DNA of 20,045 bases, from assembly GCA_023246415.1 (NCBI GenBank), contig JAHFIK010000006.1:18191-38235 (forward strand), given 5' to 3'. Below are positions 1 to 6,435 of this stretch, piece by piece. The stretch comes from Candidatus Uhrbacteria bacterium (GTDB lineage: Bacteria; Patescibacteriota; Patescibacteriia; 2-12-FULL-60-25). A program made the position numbers and the translations under genes. The notes under the pieces were generated by a model, which searched no databases, was not told the DNA's origin, and saw nothing but the letters and a program-made list of their open reading frames with translations. Each line of letters starts with the position of its first letter. The stretch's first letter is position 1.

Positions 1-266
1 TAGGCATTTGAATCCGATGCCGCGGTCGCCGGAAGACTCGAGGTCGCCATCGTGTCCGCCTTTCCGAGCGGAACCGCCTGCCGAACGGGCGTCGGAGATG
101 GGACAGCGTCTTTTCGTCCGACCACGACCGTCGCCTCTGGTGTTGAGGTCGTCCCCAAATTCTGACGGAGGTCGTTATAAAACGCCCCATTCGATTGCGC
201 GAAGACTGGCACCGCGAATGCGATGCTGAGAAAAAACGCGACGAGAATGGCAGGGAGAACTTTCAT
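1..266 (-). CDS. Secreted protein of unknown function, N-terminal part only
   Basis: Reading leftwards from the ATG at 264-266 there is an open frame of 88 codons that leaves the window without a stop. The first 23 residues form a textbook signal peptide: Met-Lys, a hydrophobic core with LPAILVAFFLSIAFAV, then a VFAQ signal peptidase I site. The mature part begins SNGAFYNDLRQNLGTTS and continues as a Ser/Thr/Pro/Ala-rich, low-complexity stretch. The protein should therefore be exported or anchored outside the cytoplasmic membrane. I do not recognise a family in the visible portion. There is no Shine-Dalgarno sequence; the region directly upstream of the ATG is the arm of a GTGCGTR hairpin. 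The plus-strand open frames across the same bases have no family features and look like shadows. Confidence 0.7.
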   Translation of the reverse strand, partial: MKVLPAILVAFFLSIAFAVPVFAQSNGAFYNDLRQNLGTTSTPEATVVVGRKDAVPSPTPVRQAVPLGKADTMATSSLPATAASDSNA

Positions 267-345
267 AGTGGTGCGTTGTGCGTGGTGCGTTGCGCGTGGG
301 ATCGCTTCAGGAATCCTACGCACGACGCACCACGCACCACGCACT
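267..345. repeat. Hairpin of GTGCGTR heptamer arrays
   Basis: Left arm 271-302 and right arm 314-345 are both built of 7-bp units of the type GTGCGTG/GTGCGTT and pair over about 28 of 32 positions around a 10-nt loop. The element fills the whole gap between the ATG of the secreted protein and the TAG stop of the MBL hydrolase; on the minus strand the TAG is the start of the array (TAGTGCGTGG). It could act as a terminator-like hairpin for the hydrolase gene, although no U-tract follows it. Confidence 0.75.
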
Positions 346-1162
346 ACTCTAACGTCCACACATCCATATCCATCGCACGACTCACATCCCCCTGAAACCC
401 AGCACGGCGAATTTCCTTGATCACCTCTTCTTCCCGATCAAGACCGATATAGTGAACGAGCCGAACGTGTTCTGGTTCTGCAGCAACACACACCTCTCCA
501 ACGTTCGTTGGCGTGAGGTGACCGTACTTCATAACATCATTGTACCCCAATCCAAACCCCTGCTCACAGATAAAGAGCGTGGCGTTTCGCGCTGCTTCAA
601 TCAAACCGTCGCACACGGCACTGTCGCCTGAATACGCGATGACGCCATAAGGCGTTTCTAACCGATACGCCACAGACGGATGTTTTCCGAACGCGTGATA
701 CACCGGAAACGATTTGAGAATAATGCCCGGCGCAATGCCAACCGAACTCCCCTCGCCCATCGGAACAAATCGTGGCGTGAATTCACGCCAGTACTGCCCT
801 TCATTTTCCGGGACATGCCACCGCCACACATCTGCGAATCCATTCACGAGTTCCGTCGGCATGTAAACGTCGCACACACCGAATTCTGGATGATCATCGG
901 CAAAAATTCGACGGCATGATTTTGCCTGCAGGAATTGCGGCAGCGCGGCGTGATCGGGATGCGAATGGGAAATCGCCACGTGCTGGACGTAGCCGTAATC
1001 ATACCCCGCCTGTTGCACGCGATAGCGAATCCCTTCACTGCAATCAAAGAGCATCAACACCCCATCGATGTCGATCAAAAATCCTGGCGGATAGCGCTCT
1101 GGAAACGAACAGAATCCGTTTGAACACACTCCCGTCCCAAGCGCGATAATCTTGAGCGGCAT
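344..1162 (-). CDS. MBL-fold metallo-hydrolase, RNase Z/phosphodiesterase-like
   Basis: A 272-residue metallo-beta-lactamase-fold protein. The metal-binding motif HSHPDH is at residues 66-71, following the beta-rich start that reads IIALGTGVCSNG and the FLIDIDGVLMLFDCSEGIRYR strand-turn region. Further ligand candidates are the Asp in YSGDSA, the His in VYHAFGKH and the His in KYGHLTP. This arrangement is typical of the RNase Z / lactamase_B_2 branch, which hydrolyses phosphodiesters, but no tRNase Z exosite is evident, so the substrate is open. It is probably cytoplasmic, as no signal peptide is seen. No Shine-Dalgarno sequence precedes the ATG; a TACAAT hexamer ends 6 nt upstream, which would fit a leaderless transcript. 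The TAG stop abuts a heptamer hairpin. The second MBL protein in the window (11625-12629) is only distantly similar. Confidence 0.85.
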   Translation of the reverse strand: MPLKIIALGTGVCSNGFCSFPERYPPGFLIDIDGVLMLFDCSEGIRYRVQQAGYDYGYVQHVAISHSHPDHAALPQFLQAKSCRRIFADDHPEFGVCDVYMPTELVNGFADVWRWHVPENEGQYWREFTPRFVPMGEGSSVGIAPGIILKSFPVYHAFGKHPSVAYRLETPYGVIAYSGDSAVCDGLIEAARNATLFICEQGFGLGYNDVMKYGHLTPTNVGEVCVAAEPEHVRLVHYIGLDREEEVIKEIRRAGFQGDVSRAMDMDVWTLE

Positions 1163-1168
1163 GGCGTT

Positions 1169-1174
1169 ATTGTA
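1169..1174 (-). promoter_or_regulatory. Candidate -10 element for the MBL hydrolase gene
   Basis: On the minus strand a TACAAT hexamer (5 of 6 to consensus) lies 6 nt before the ATG, so transcription would begin at or next to the start codon. No convincing -35 hexamer is seen 16-18 bp upstream, so this is tentative. Confidence 0.3.
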
Positions 1175-1230
1175 GCACGTTGGAGATGCAGTGATGCGCG
1201 ACTCTGGATGACGGTTGCGAAGAATCGAAA

Positions 1231-1303
1231 TAAGTCCGTAAGTCCGTAGGTCCGTGGGTCCGTAGGTCGGATCTCCTTACGGACTCACGGACCTACGGAC
1301 TTT
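1231..1303. repeat. Hairpin of GTCCGTR octamer arrays
   Basis: The left part is a run of units AGTCCGTA, AGTCCGTA, GGTCCGTG, GGTCCGTA. Arms 1241-1266 and 1276-1301 match as inverted repeats at 24 of 26 positions, and both differences are G for A, giving G-T pairs. The right arm runs into the end of the Nudix gene and supplies its last two codons and TAG stop. The element fills most of the gap between the Nudix gene and the upstream end of the MBL gene. Confidence 0.8.
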
Positions 1304-1760
1304 CGCTCTCCCCTCTCAATTCATACTTCACAATCTTCTGTTCTCCATCAAACCAAAACGTTGCATCAACCGTTCCACCGTTCAAAACGCCTTCGAGCCA
1401 AATCTCATCATCGGGCCACATCTCTTTGAGTGGGATCTCTGAAAGCGGGAACCACTTTGGACGCATCTCTTCCGATTCAACCGCTTCTCCTTCAAAATCC
1501 GTGGAGACAAAAATGGCACATTCGCTTTCCGCTTCCGGATGAGCTGAATAGTGAAACGTAATCGTTCCGCGTCGCTCAAGCGACTTCAACGCAATCCCAA
1601 CCTCTTCCATCGTTTCTCTGATGCACACCTCTTCCGCGGTTTCACCTGGAATCAACTTTCCTCCCGGCCCGTTCCATTTTCCAACGCCAACGCCGCGCTT
1701 CTTCATGGCGAGGAGGACATGACCGTCTCTCAAAATGTAGCAGAGGGTGGTTTGTTTCAT
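1293..1760 (-). CDS. Nudix hydrolase, MTH1/NUDT1-like (oxidised purine nucleotide pyrophosphatase)
   Basis: A 155-residue Nudix protein. The Nudix box spans residues 34-56 (G-x5-E-x7-RE-x2-EE-x-G-I) and coordinates the metal for pyrophosphate hydrolysis. Beyond the box the protein follows vertebrate MTH1 closely: the KKRGVGVGKWNGPGGK stretch (19-35) carries the substrate-contacting Asn, and EEMRPKWFPLSEIP with MWPDDEIW (98-121) carries the Asp pair that in MTH1 reads the oxidised base. The expected role is cleaning 8-oxo-dGTP or 2-OH-dATP from the nucleotide pool. The ATG at 1758-1760 is chosen because the frame upstream of it is translated heptamer repeat and MKQTTLCYIL matches the family start. 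There is no Shine-Dalgarno sequence. The Ser-Pro-stop C-terminus is encoded by the GTCCGTAG repeat. Confidence 0.92.
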   Translation of the reverse strand: MKQTTLCYILRDGHVLLAMKKRGVGVGKWNGPGGKLIPGETAEEVCIRETMEEVGIALKSLERRGTITFHYSAHPEAESECAIFVSTDFEGEAVESEEMRPKWFPLSEIPLKEMWPDDEIWLEGVLNGGTVDATFWFDGEQKIVKYELRGESESP

Positions 1761-1767
1761 AAAAACG

Positions 1768-1830
1768 GTCCGTGGTGCGTGGTGCGTGGTGCGTAGGAAG
1801 ATCCGAACCACGCACTACGCACTACGCACT
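1768..1830. repeat. Hairpin of GTGCGTR heptamer arrays between Nudix and serine hydrolase genes
   Basis: Left array GGTGCGT x3 (about 1774-1797) faces a right array, read on the minus strand as GTGCGTA, GTGCGTA, GTGCGTG (1809-1830). The arms pair over about 20 positions with the differences being A/G transitions; the loop is about 12 nt. The right array encodes the last residues (Val-Arg-Ser-Ala) and the TAG stop of the serine hydrolase. It belongs to the same sequence family as 267-345. Confidence 0.78.
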
Positions 1831-2369
1831 TTTCCCACAATCGCTTCCAATATCTCTGGCACTTCGAACGCGAGATTCTCTGGTGCGATATGTCCCCAAC
1901 TGCTTTTTACTTCCGTCATCGGGACGCCAAGTTGTTCCGCAAGCCACTCCCCTTCTTTGAAGGGAACCATGATATCCGTCTTCGCGTGCAAGACCGACCA
2001 ATGCTTCGCTTTTTTCTTCACGATCGACATGTCAATCTGCTCCCCGTCAAACCACTGATCAACGAGCGGGAATGGAAACGTCCGACAAAATCCGGCAACG
2101 AGGACCGCTTGATGAATCGGCGGTCCGTGATGTGCTTGGAGTGCAAATAAAATCGTTGGACATCCGAGTGAGTGACCGATGAGAATCGTTTCCGGTCCCG
2201 TGATCGCATCGCTCAATGTCTTGATCCACTCGCGACGATCTGGCCACAGTGGGTTTGGCATCTTCAATGCTTCGGTGGTCATCCCCTGCTTTTCCAGTTC
2301 ACGCCGAAGCCATGGGAACCACGCATTGTCAGGCCAGCCCTTCCAGCCATGTACGAGAATCGCATGCAT
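1815..2369 (-). CDS. Serine hydrolase, RBBP9/YdeN family alpha/beta hydrolase
   Basis: A 184-residue alpha/beta hydrolase of the short RBBP9/YdeN class. It starts with the MHAILVHGWKG strand and oxyanion region, followed by the WFPWLRRELEKQG helix. The nucleophile elbow is GHSLG with Ser67; the acid is Asp132 (HAKTDIMVPF) and the base His160 (SSWGHIAPEN), matching the family order. It should hydrolyse small esters or amides in the cytoplasm; the natural substrate is unknown. The last four codons and the TAG stop lie inside a GTGCGTA heptamer array, so the natural C-terminus may have been reshaped by the repeat. Start is the ATG at 2367-2369; a second in-phase choice is absent nearby. Confidence 0.88.
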   Translation of the reverse strand: MHAILVHGWKGWPDNAWFPWLRRELEKQGMTTEALKMPNPLWPDRREWIKTLSDAITGPETILIGHSLGCPTILFALQAHHGPPIHQAVLVAGFCRTFPFPLVDQWFDGEQIDMSIVKKKAKHWSVLHAKTDIMVPFKEGEWLAEQLGVPMTEVKSSWGHIAPENLAFEVPEILEAIVGKVRSA

Positions 2370-2397
2370 ACGGGGGAGATGGTACAGGGTTAGGAAA

Positions 2398-2554
2398 GAA
2401 TTTGGAATTTAGAATTTAGAATTTGGGCTCGGATAAGAATCTCTCATGATCTCGACATCCTTCATGCAATCCCCTACACTCCGGCATGAAATCGAATTTG
2501 AAATTCTGAGGCCTCCCCCGAGTCCCCAAATTCCAAATTCTAAATTCCAAATTC
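2398..2554. repeat. Inverted GAATTTR heptamer arrays enclosing about 97 bp
   Basis: Left arm 2398-2427 and right arm 2525-2554 are inverted copies with one mismatch in 30 positions, each made of 7-bp units GAATTTG/GAATTTA. The 97 bp between them hold no convincing gene. The right arm ends 11 bp before tRNA-Val. The AT-rich arms stand out from the surrounding sequence. Confidence 0.8.
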
Positions 2555-2565
2555 CCGCCCTGCCA

Positions 2566-2642
2566 GGACGCTTAGCTCAGTTGGTTAGAGCGTCTCGTTT
2601 ACACCGAGAAGGTCGTAGGTTCGACTCCTACAGCGTCCACCA
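2566..2642 (+). tRNA. tRNA-Val (anticodon UAC)
   Basis: A 77-nt tRNA. Acceptor stem GGACGCT pairs with AGCGTCC; D-stem GCTC/GAGC; anticodon stem TCTCG/CGAGA around the loop TTTACAC, giving anticodon TAC (codon GTA, valine); T-stem GTAGG/CCTAC with loop TTCGACT. The 3' CCA is encoded. All stems are perfectly paired. A terminator begins at the CCA itself. Confidence 0.97.
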
Positions 2643-2680
2643 CGTAAAAGCCCCCGCGCAACGGGGGTTTTTACGTTGTC
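2642..2680 (+). terminator. Intrinsic terminator of tRNA-Val
   Basis: Stem 2642-2656 with 2662-2676, 14 of 15 bp, loop CGCAA, GC core CCCCCG/CGGGGG flanked by A4 and T5. The stem starts at the final A of the tRNA CCA. Confidence 0.85.
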
Positions 2681-2766
2681 ACGTGGCGCATCAAACGAAC
2701 TCCTTTTATGCTTTACGCGACCCCATCGTTTGATGTCAGTACGAACCCACGTCGTCCCCATCCGTC

Positions 2767-2795
2767 TTGACGCCTCCCCAAAACATCCGCATGAT
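2767..2795 (+). promoter_or_regulatory. Candidate promoter for the Cys/Pro-rich protein gene
   Basis: TTGACG (2767-2772), 17-bp spacer, CATGAT (2790-2795). This would give a 5' leader of about 37 nt. Just upstream, a perfect 10-bp inverted repeat, CATCAAACGA (2689-2698) and its complement (2726-2735), could be a regulator site or a second hairpin after the tRNA. Confidence 0.4.
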
Positions 2796-2838
2796 CGGTG
2801 CGTGATATTGGATACCTAATCACACCGGAGAATTGCCA

Positions 2839-4164
2839 GTGCACTTTATAAAACTCAACCAACTCGCTCGAACAACTGCCCCAGGTCGGATCAAAAACCT
2901 ACTGATCGGAATCATGATTGCTGCCATCAGCACGATGTGCGCTGTGGGCTACACGACGACCCGAATCGGACCAAGGAATACGACCGTCAATGAATGGTCG
3001 TATATCCAATGCAAAGACACAGATCTCCCATCCGAGCAGCGTGGAGATGCTTGCGGGCTTATCGCAAAAGAGCTTGCGATGGCTGGTGATCTTGTAACTG
3101 CCATTCCATACGCCATCATCGCCTGCGATACCGCATCGAGCGGATGCTCTGCACTCTCGTTGATTGTCGAACTCCCAGGAAATCTTTCCTACGCCCAACG
3201 GCTGCAGCTCCGCGAAAAAGCGTTTACCTACTGTATGAACAGTGAATTCACATTCCATCTCAGTAGACCAAGTGGGTCGACAGGAAACGTTTGTTCCGGC
3301 GTTGCCAGGCTCTATCGTCAGGACGAAACACTGGAACGGCTCGGCCTCAGAGAGGATTCGAAACGTTTGCACGCCCTCTTAAAGCGGGCGTGCGATTCAG
3401 GCGATACGAGTTCATGCAACAGTCTCAATGACGATTTTGATGAGAACGTCGACGTCGACGCCGTCCGAGAAAATAACCGGCGTCAAAATAATGAATTTCA
3501 ACAGCAACGCGCGGAAGAGCGCGCTGAGCAGGCACAATTCGAAGCGACTCAAAAACCATTTGAACTCCCAACGCTTCAACCGGATGCGATTCAGGGAGCG
3601 CTCAATCATCAAATGGCGCTCATGAATCCGACGGCAATAACCGGATCCTCCCCTCCAACCGAGGTCGCCGAACCGGCACCAGTTCAAACGTGGCCGGACA
3701 TGGATACGAACACCGGATCGCCCGCTCCGAGTTCAACATCTCCACCTGAACCGCCGCCTCCACCGCCGGCAAAGACGAGCGAGCCGCCGCCTCCACCGCC
3801 GCCTCCACCGCCTCCACCTCCAGCAGAAACTAAAAAGGAAAAAGTCTGCACACGTGCGGAAGATCAGATCACGCTGATCAAATTCTTGGAAAACTCCGGA
3901 TATTGTAAAACAAATAATCTCGGAAACGTTGACATGCTCCCCGTATTGAAAAATACCTCGAACGACACCATTTCATGTCGCGTGTGTGGCGGAGCAAATG
4001 GACACTTCAGCGGTTGTGTCCTTCAAACATGGTATGCACAAGAGACCGTCGGTGGTTGGGCAACACCACTCGTCTGGTGTGATAAAACAGATCTGCTCGT
4101 CCAATGCCTCGTGGGTCCAGAAGGCATTACCGCAGAATGTTTCAAATCCATCCCCGTCCCCTGA
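2839..4164 (+). CDS. Membrane-anchored Cys/Pro-rich protein with Hcp/Sel1-like N-terminal part
   Basis: A 441-residue envelope protein I cannot assign to one family. A hydrophobic segment at about residues 19-38 (LLIGIMIAAISTMCAVGY) acts as signal anchor. Residues 58-200 contain spaced Cys pairs and a motif LLKRACDSGDTSSC that resembles Sel1-like/Hcp repeats with disulfide-linked helices. A charged Gln/Glu-rich helix follows (about 205-240), then a Pro-rich linker with runs of six and thirteen prolines (about 300-328). The C-terminal about 105 residues hold eight Cys (C337 to C434), including CRVCGG, suggesting a disulfide-stabilised domain. The GTG at 2839 is preferred over the in-frame TTG at 2833 because GGAG at 2827-2830 lies 8 nt before the GTG and only 2 nt before the TTG. 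It precedes the envelope transport cluster and ends at its own terminator. Confidence 0.8.
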   Translation: MHFIKLNQLARTTAPGRIKNLLIGIMIAAISTMCAVGYTTTRIGPRNTTVNEWSYIQCKDTDLPSEQRGDACGLIAKELAMAGDLVTAIPYAIIACDTASSGCSALSLIVELPGNLSYAQRLQLREKAFTYCMNSEFTFHLSRPSGSTGNVCSGVARLYRQDETLERLGLREDSKRLHALLKRACDSGDTSSCNSLNDDFDENVDVDAVRENNRRQNNEFQQQRAEERAEQAQFEATQKPFELPTLQPDAIQGALNHQMALMNPTAITGSSPPTEVAEPAPVQTWPDMDTNTGSPAPSSTSPPEPPPPPPAKTSEPPPPPPPPPPPPPAETKKEKVCTRAEDQITLIKFLENSGYCKTNNLGNVDMLPVLKNTSNDTISCRVCGGANGHFSGCVLQTWYAQETVGGWATPLVWCDKTDLLVQCLVGPEGITAECFKSIPVP

Positions 4165-4187
4165 TTCTGACCGTCCGTCACTCCACC

Positions 4188-4230
4188 CATCCCCGATCCG
4201 ACCGCTGGATCGGGGATGCTTTGTTTCTTC
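4188..4230 (+). terminator. Intrinsic terminator after the Cys/Pro-rich protein gene
   Basis: Perfect 12-bp stem CATCCCCGATCC (4188-4199) with 4207-4218, 7-nt loop, followed by the T-rich tail CTTTGTTTCTT. Confidence 0.85.
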
Positions 4231-4489
4231 CGGAGAAGAATCTGTCCGATCTGATGACGTGCAAAGTAGATTTTGCATCTCTACTCTCAAAATCGAAAAA
4301 GATGAGATATCGACGTTTTTAAATGTTTCTTTTCAGCCTTTTCTTCTCTCATTTTAGCCCTTTTTAGGGTACGCCATTTTGGCTTGACATTTTCATAAAT
4401 TTATGCAAACTTGACGCATTCGCTCCTTGGACAATTTGGTCAAAGAGAACGTATCAACAACCAACAACGAGAAAGCAGAGGTAAGGAAG
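4219..4489 (+). promoter_or_regulatory. 270-bp AT-rich leader with candidate promoter and CAA-rich 5' UTR
   Basis: No gene is supported here. A perfect -35 hexamer TTGACA is at 4384-4389, but no good -10 lies 16-18 bp downstream. A 12-bp palindrome, CATAAATTTATG (4394-4405), sits where a repressor could act. Close to the coding start is an unstructured stretch CAACAACCAACAACGA (4455-4470), followed by a Shine-Dalgarno region GAGGTAAGGA (4478-4487). The CAA-rich motif recurs before the genes at 6436 and 8468. Confidence 0.4.
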
Positions 4490-5251
4490 ATGACGAAGAA
4501 GCAAGTGGAACCGGAAGTCGACACAAGTGAGCATGAAGAGGGAGGATTTTTCTCTTCACTGACTGCGAGCCTCAAGAGTGCCCTGTACACGCAACCCGCG
4601 AGTGGAAATCTTGTGGCTGCAGAAGACGAAGCGCCGAAAGGCAAACGCCCATCACAGCCAGGACCTCCTGTCGCACAGCGCCCTGCGGTCGCTCCGGCAC
4701 GTCCGACAGGTGGAATCGACGAGCACACCGTCGAGATGACGCAACAAGCGTTGTTTGGAGAAATCCGAAAAGTGAGTCCCGCGGTTGGGTCATTCTTGAT
4801 CACGTATACCCCGCTCTCAAAACGGATGGATCCGGCAACTGCGGTTCAAACGACCCTCGAAATCCTTCAAGGACAGAGCATTGCTGCGACTGATATCGCG
4901 CTGGGCATTACTCAGTGTCGAGAACGTCTCAACGGGATCAACCAAGAAGCGGAAAGTCGTTTTCAACAAACGATGAGAACCTTCGAAGGTCAACGTCAAA
5001 CCGTCCATCAACGATATCAACAACGCAGTCAAGAGCTCCAAACGCTGATTCAGCAACTGGATCAACAACTCGGTGCCGCGCGTCAAGAACTCTCGGAGCT
5101 TGCTGGTAAAGAATCTGCGGAAGTTGCTCAAGCAGATCCGCAGATTCAGCAGGCCACGATCACACATCAAAGTTTCAATGCGGCGTACACGGCCGTTCTC
5201 ACACAAATCACCACCATTGGCAGTAAGATCACGGAAGGAAGTGGGTCATGA
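4490..5251 (+). CDS. Soluble coiled-coil protein of the OmpA/ABC cluster, function unknown
   Basis: A 253-residue protein with no recognised family. Residues 1-75 are charged, then Pro/Ala-rich and probably disordered, with a short FFSSLTASLKSALY amphipathic stretch. Residues 80-140 look globular and helical. Residues 140-210 form a long Gln-rich coiled coil (QRQTVHQRYQQRSQELQTL...), and the tail is Thr/Ile-rich. There is no signal peptide or membrane segment, so it is probably cytoplasmic. The ATG at 4490 is chosen over a TTG at 4427 because GAGGTAAGGA lies just before it and the upstream codons encode only the CAA-rich leader. Its TGA overlaps the next ATG (ATGA), implying translational coupling and probably a physical partnership with the next protein. 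Confidence 0.8.
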   Translation: MTKKQVEPEVDTSEHEEGGFFSSLTASLKSALYTQPASGNLVAAEDEAPKGKRPSQPGPPVAQRPAVAPARPTGGIDEHTVEMTQQALFGEIRKVSPAVGSFLITYTPLSKRMDPATAVQTTLEILQGQSIAATDIALGITQCRERLNGINQEAESRFQQTMRTFEGQRQTVHQRYQQRSQELQTLIQQLDQQLGAARQELSELAGKESAEVAQADPQIQQATITHQSFNAAYTAVLTQITTIGSKITEGSGS

Positions 5252-6372
5252 GTGAAGGAAACAGCACTGGCTTCACCGCGCAGGAAGCGCTCTCGAAGCT
5301 CCAGTGGGACAAGAAACTCTGGGATCGCCCGGAAGGCAAAGTCGCATACATCGGAGCCGGTATTTTAGGCCTCGGTGCGATTGCATTCCTCGGGCTTGTC
5401 GTCGCGCCGATCATTGCAACGATTGCGTGGAATATCGTCAGCGCCCTATTCGCAGTCGCTGTTGCCGCCGTTGTCATCGTTTCGATCAAGCCTGTTTCGA
5501 AAGTCTTCATGAAGCTCTACCAGCGCTTCTGGAGAAAAGTATTCGAAGGCATCACCAAGGCCGATCCAATCGCAGCGATGTGTGAATTCCGGGACTACTT
5601 CTATCGTAAGCTCCAAGTCGTCAAGACGAGTATTGAAGCGGTCATCGCGGTTCTAAAAGGAATCACTGCTGACTTCCTCAACACACAACGAGAAGCAACG
5701 CATGCGGTCGAAAGCGCGAGAGCGCTTGAACAGGAAATCGCACGAATCAAATCCCAAACGAAAAATCCCAAGGCGCTTGCCTCGGCACTCGGTGACTTGC
5801 CCGCACAACAAACTGCGGCGAGTAAACGTGCGATCCGCCTTTCTGAGCGACTCACGCACCTCCAAGAACGTCAACAGCTCTGTGAGCGATTCGTGACGTT
5901 CCTGAAAGGGTATCAAGGCGCGGTCAGAGGTCAGTACGACGAAACCGTCGAACTCATTGCGGACAAACGCCGCGACTACGAACTTGCGTGTCAAACGCAA
6001 ACCGCGGTCGATGCCATGAAAGCCGTCTTTGGGACCGGCAGTGAAGAGCAGAACAGCTTCCAGCTCGCCTGCTCCGTCGTCGATGACAAGTTCGCTGGTG
6101 CACTCGCCTCTATGGAAATGCTCCAAATGGATGCCGCTCAAGTCATGAGTGCGATCCAGGTCGACAACATCGTTGCTCGCCAAACGGGTTCGGAAAAACT
6201 TACCGAGCTCGAACAGCGTTTGCAGAGTGGCATCTTCACACGCGTTCGCGTGGAAGAGGACACATCGGACAGTTCGACGATGGAAACCGGAACAAGCGGA
6301 TACGAGGCAACTAACGATGTCGCGAATCCAAACTTCCTGGACGGTTTGTACTCAACAACGACCAAACGATAA
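5248..6372 (+). CDS. Two-helix inner-membrane coiled-coil protein, function unknown
   Basis: A 374-residue protein. Two adjacent hydrophobic segments (about residues 32-54 and 57-80) make a helical hairpin in the membrane, with a basic stretch after the second (KPVSKVFMKLYQRFWRK). Residues 115-250 are long amphipathic helices with coiled-coil character (ESARALEQEIARIKSQ, SERLTHLQERQQLCERF), and the C-terminal 35 residues are Ser/Thr/Asn-rich. No enzyme motif is visible. The start overlaps the previous stop by ATGA and has GGAAGGAAG upstream. By context it may be a membrane scaffold for the SBP-OmpA/ABC proteins downstream. It was considered as a TelA- or PspA-like protein, but I see no diagnostic motif for either. 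Confidence 0.78.
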   Translation: MSEGNSTGFTAQEALSKLQWDKKLWDRPEGKVAYIGAGILGLGAIAFLGLVVAPIIATIAWNIVSALFAVAVAAVVIVSIKPVSKVFMKLYQRFWRKVFEGITKADPIAAMCEFRDYFYRKLQVVKTSIEAVIAVLKGITADFLNTQREATHAVESARALEQEIARIKSQTKNPKALASALGDLPAQQTAASKRAIRLSERLTHLQERQQLCERFVTFLKGYQGAVRGQYDETVELIADKRRDYELACQTQTAVDAMKAVFGTGSEEQNSFQLACSVVDDKFAGALASMEMLQMDAAQVMSAIQVDNIVARQTGSEKLTELEQRLQSGIFTRVRVEEDTSDSSTMETGTSGYEATNDVANPNFLDGLYSTTTKR

Positions 6373-6435
6373 ACCCACAACCAACAACGTCAGATTCGAA
6401 ACTCAGATTCAGAGTAGAAAAGGTGCAGTAAAGAA

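Noticed and set aside
267..345. CRISPR-like array
   Set aside because: Units are 7 bp in direct tandem with no spacers; none of the arrays in the window has repeat-spacer structure.
3750..3830. CCGCCT minisatellite as an intergenic-type repeat element
   Set aside because: It is in-frame coding sequence for the proline-rich linker and has no 7-8 bp period.
4254..4322. 22-codon open frame in the leader before the coiled-coil gene
   Set aside because: No ribosome site and no hydrophobic or conserved feature.
4427..4489. TTG start extending the coiled-coil protein by 21 residues
   Set aside because: No ribosome site; the added codons cover the CAA-rich leader and the Shine-Dalgarno region of the ATG at 4490.
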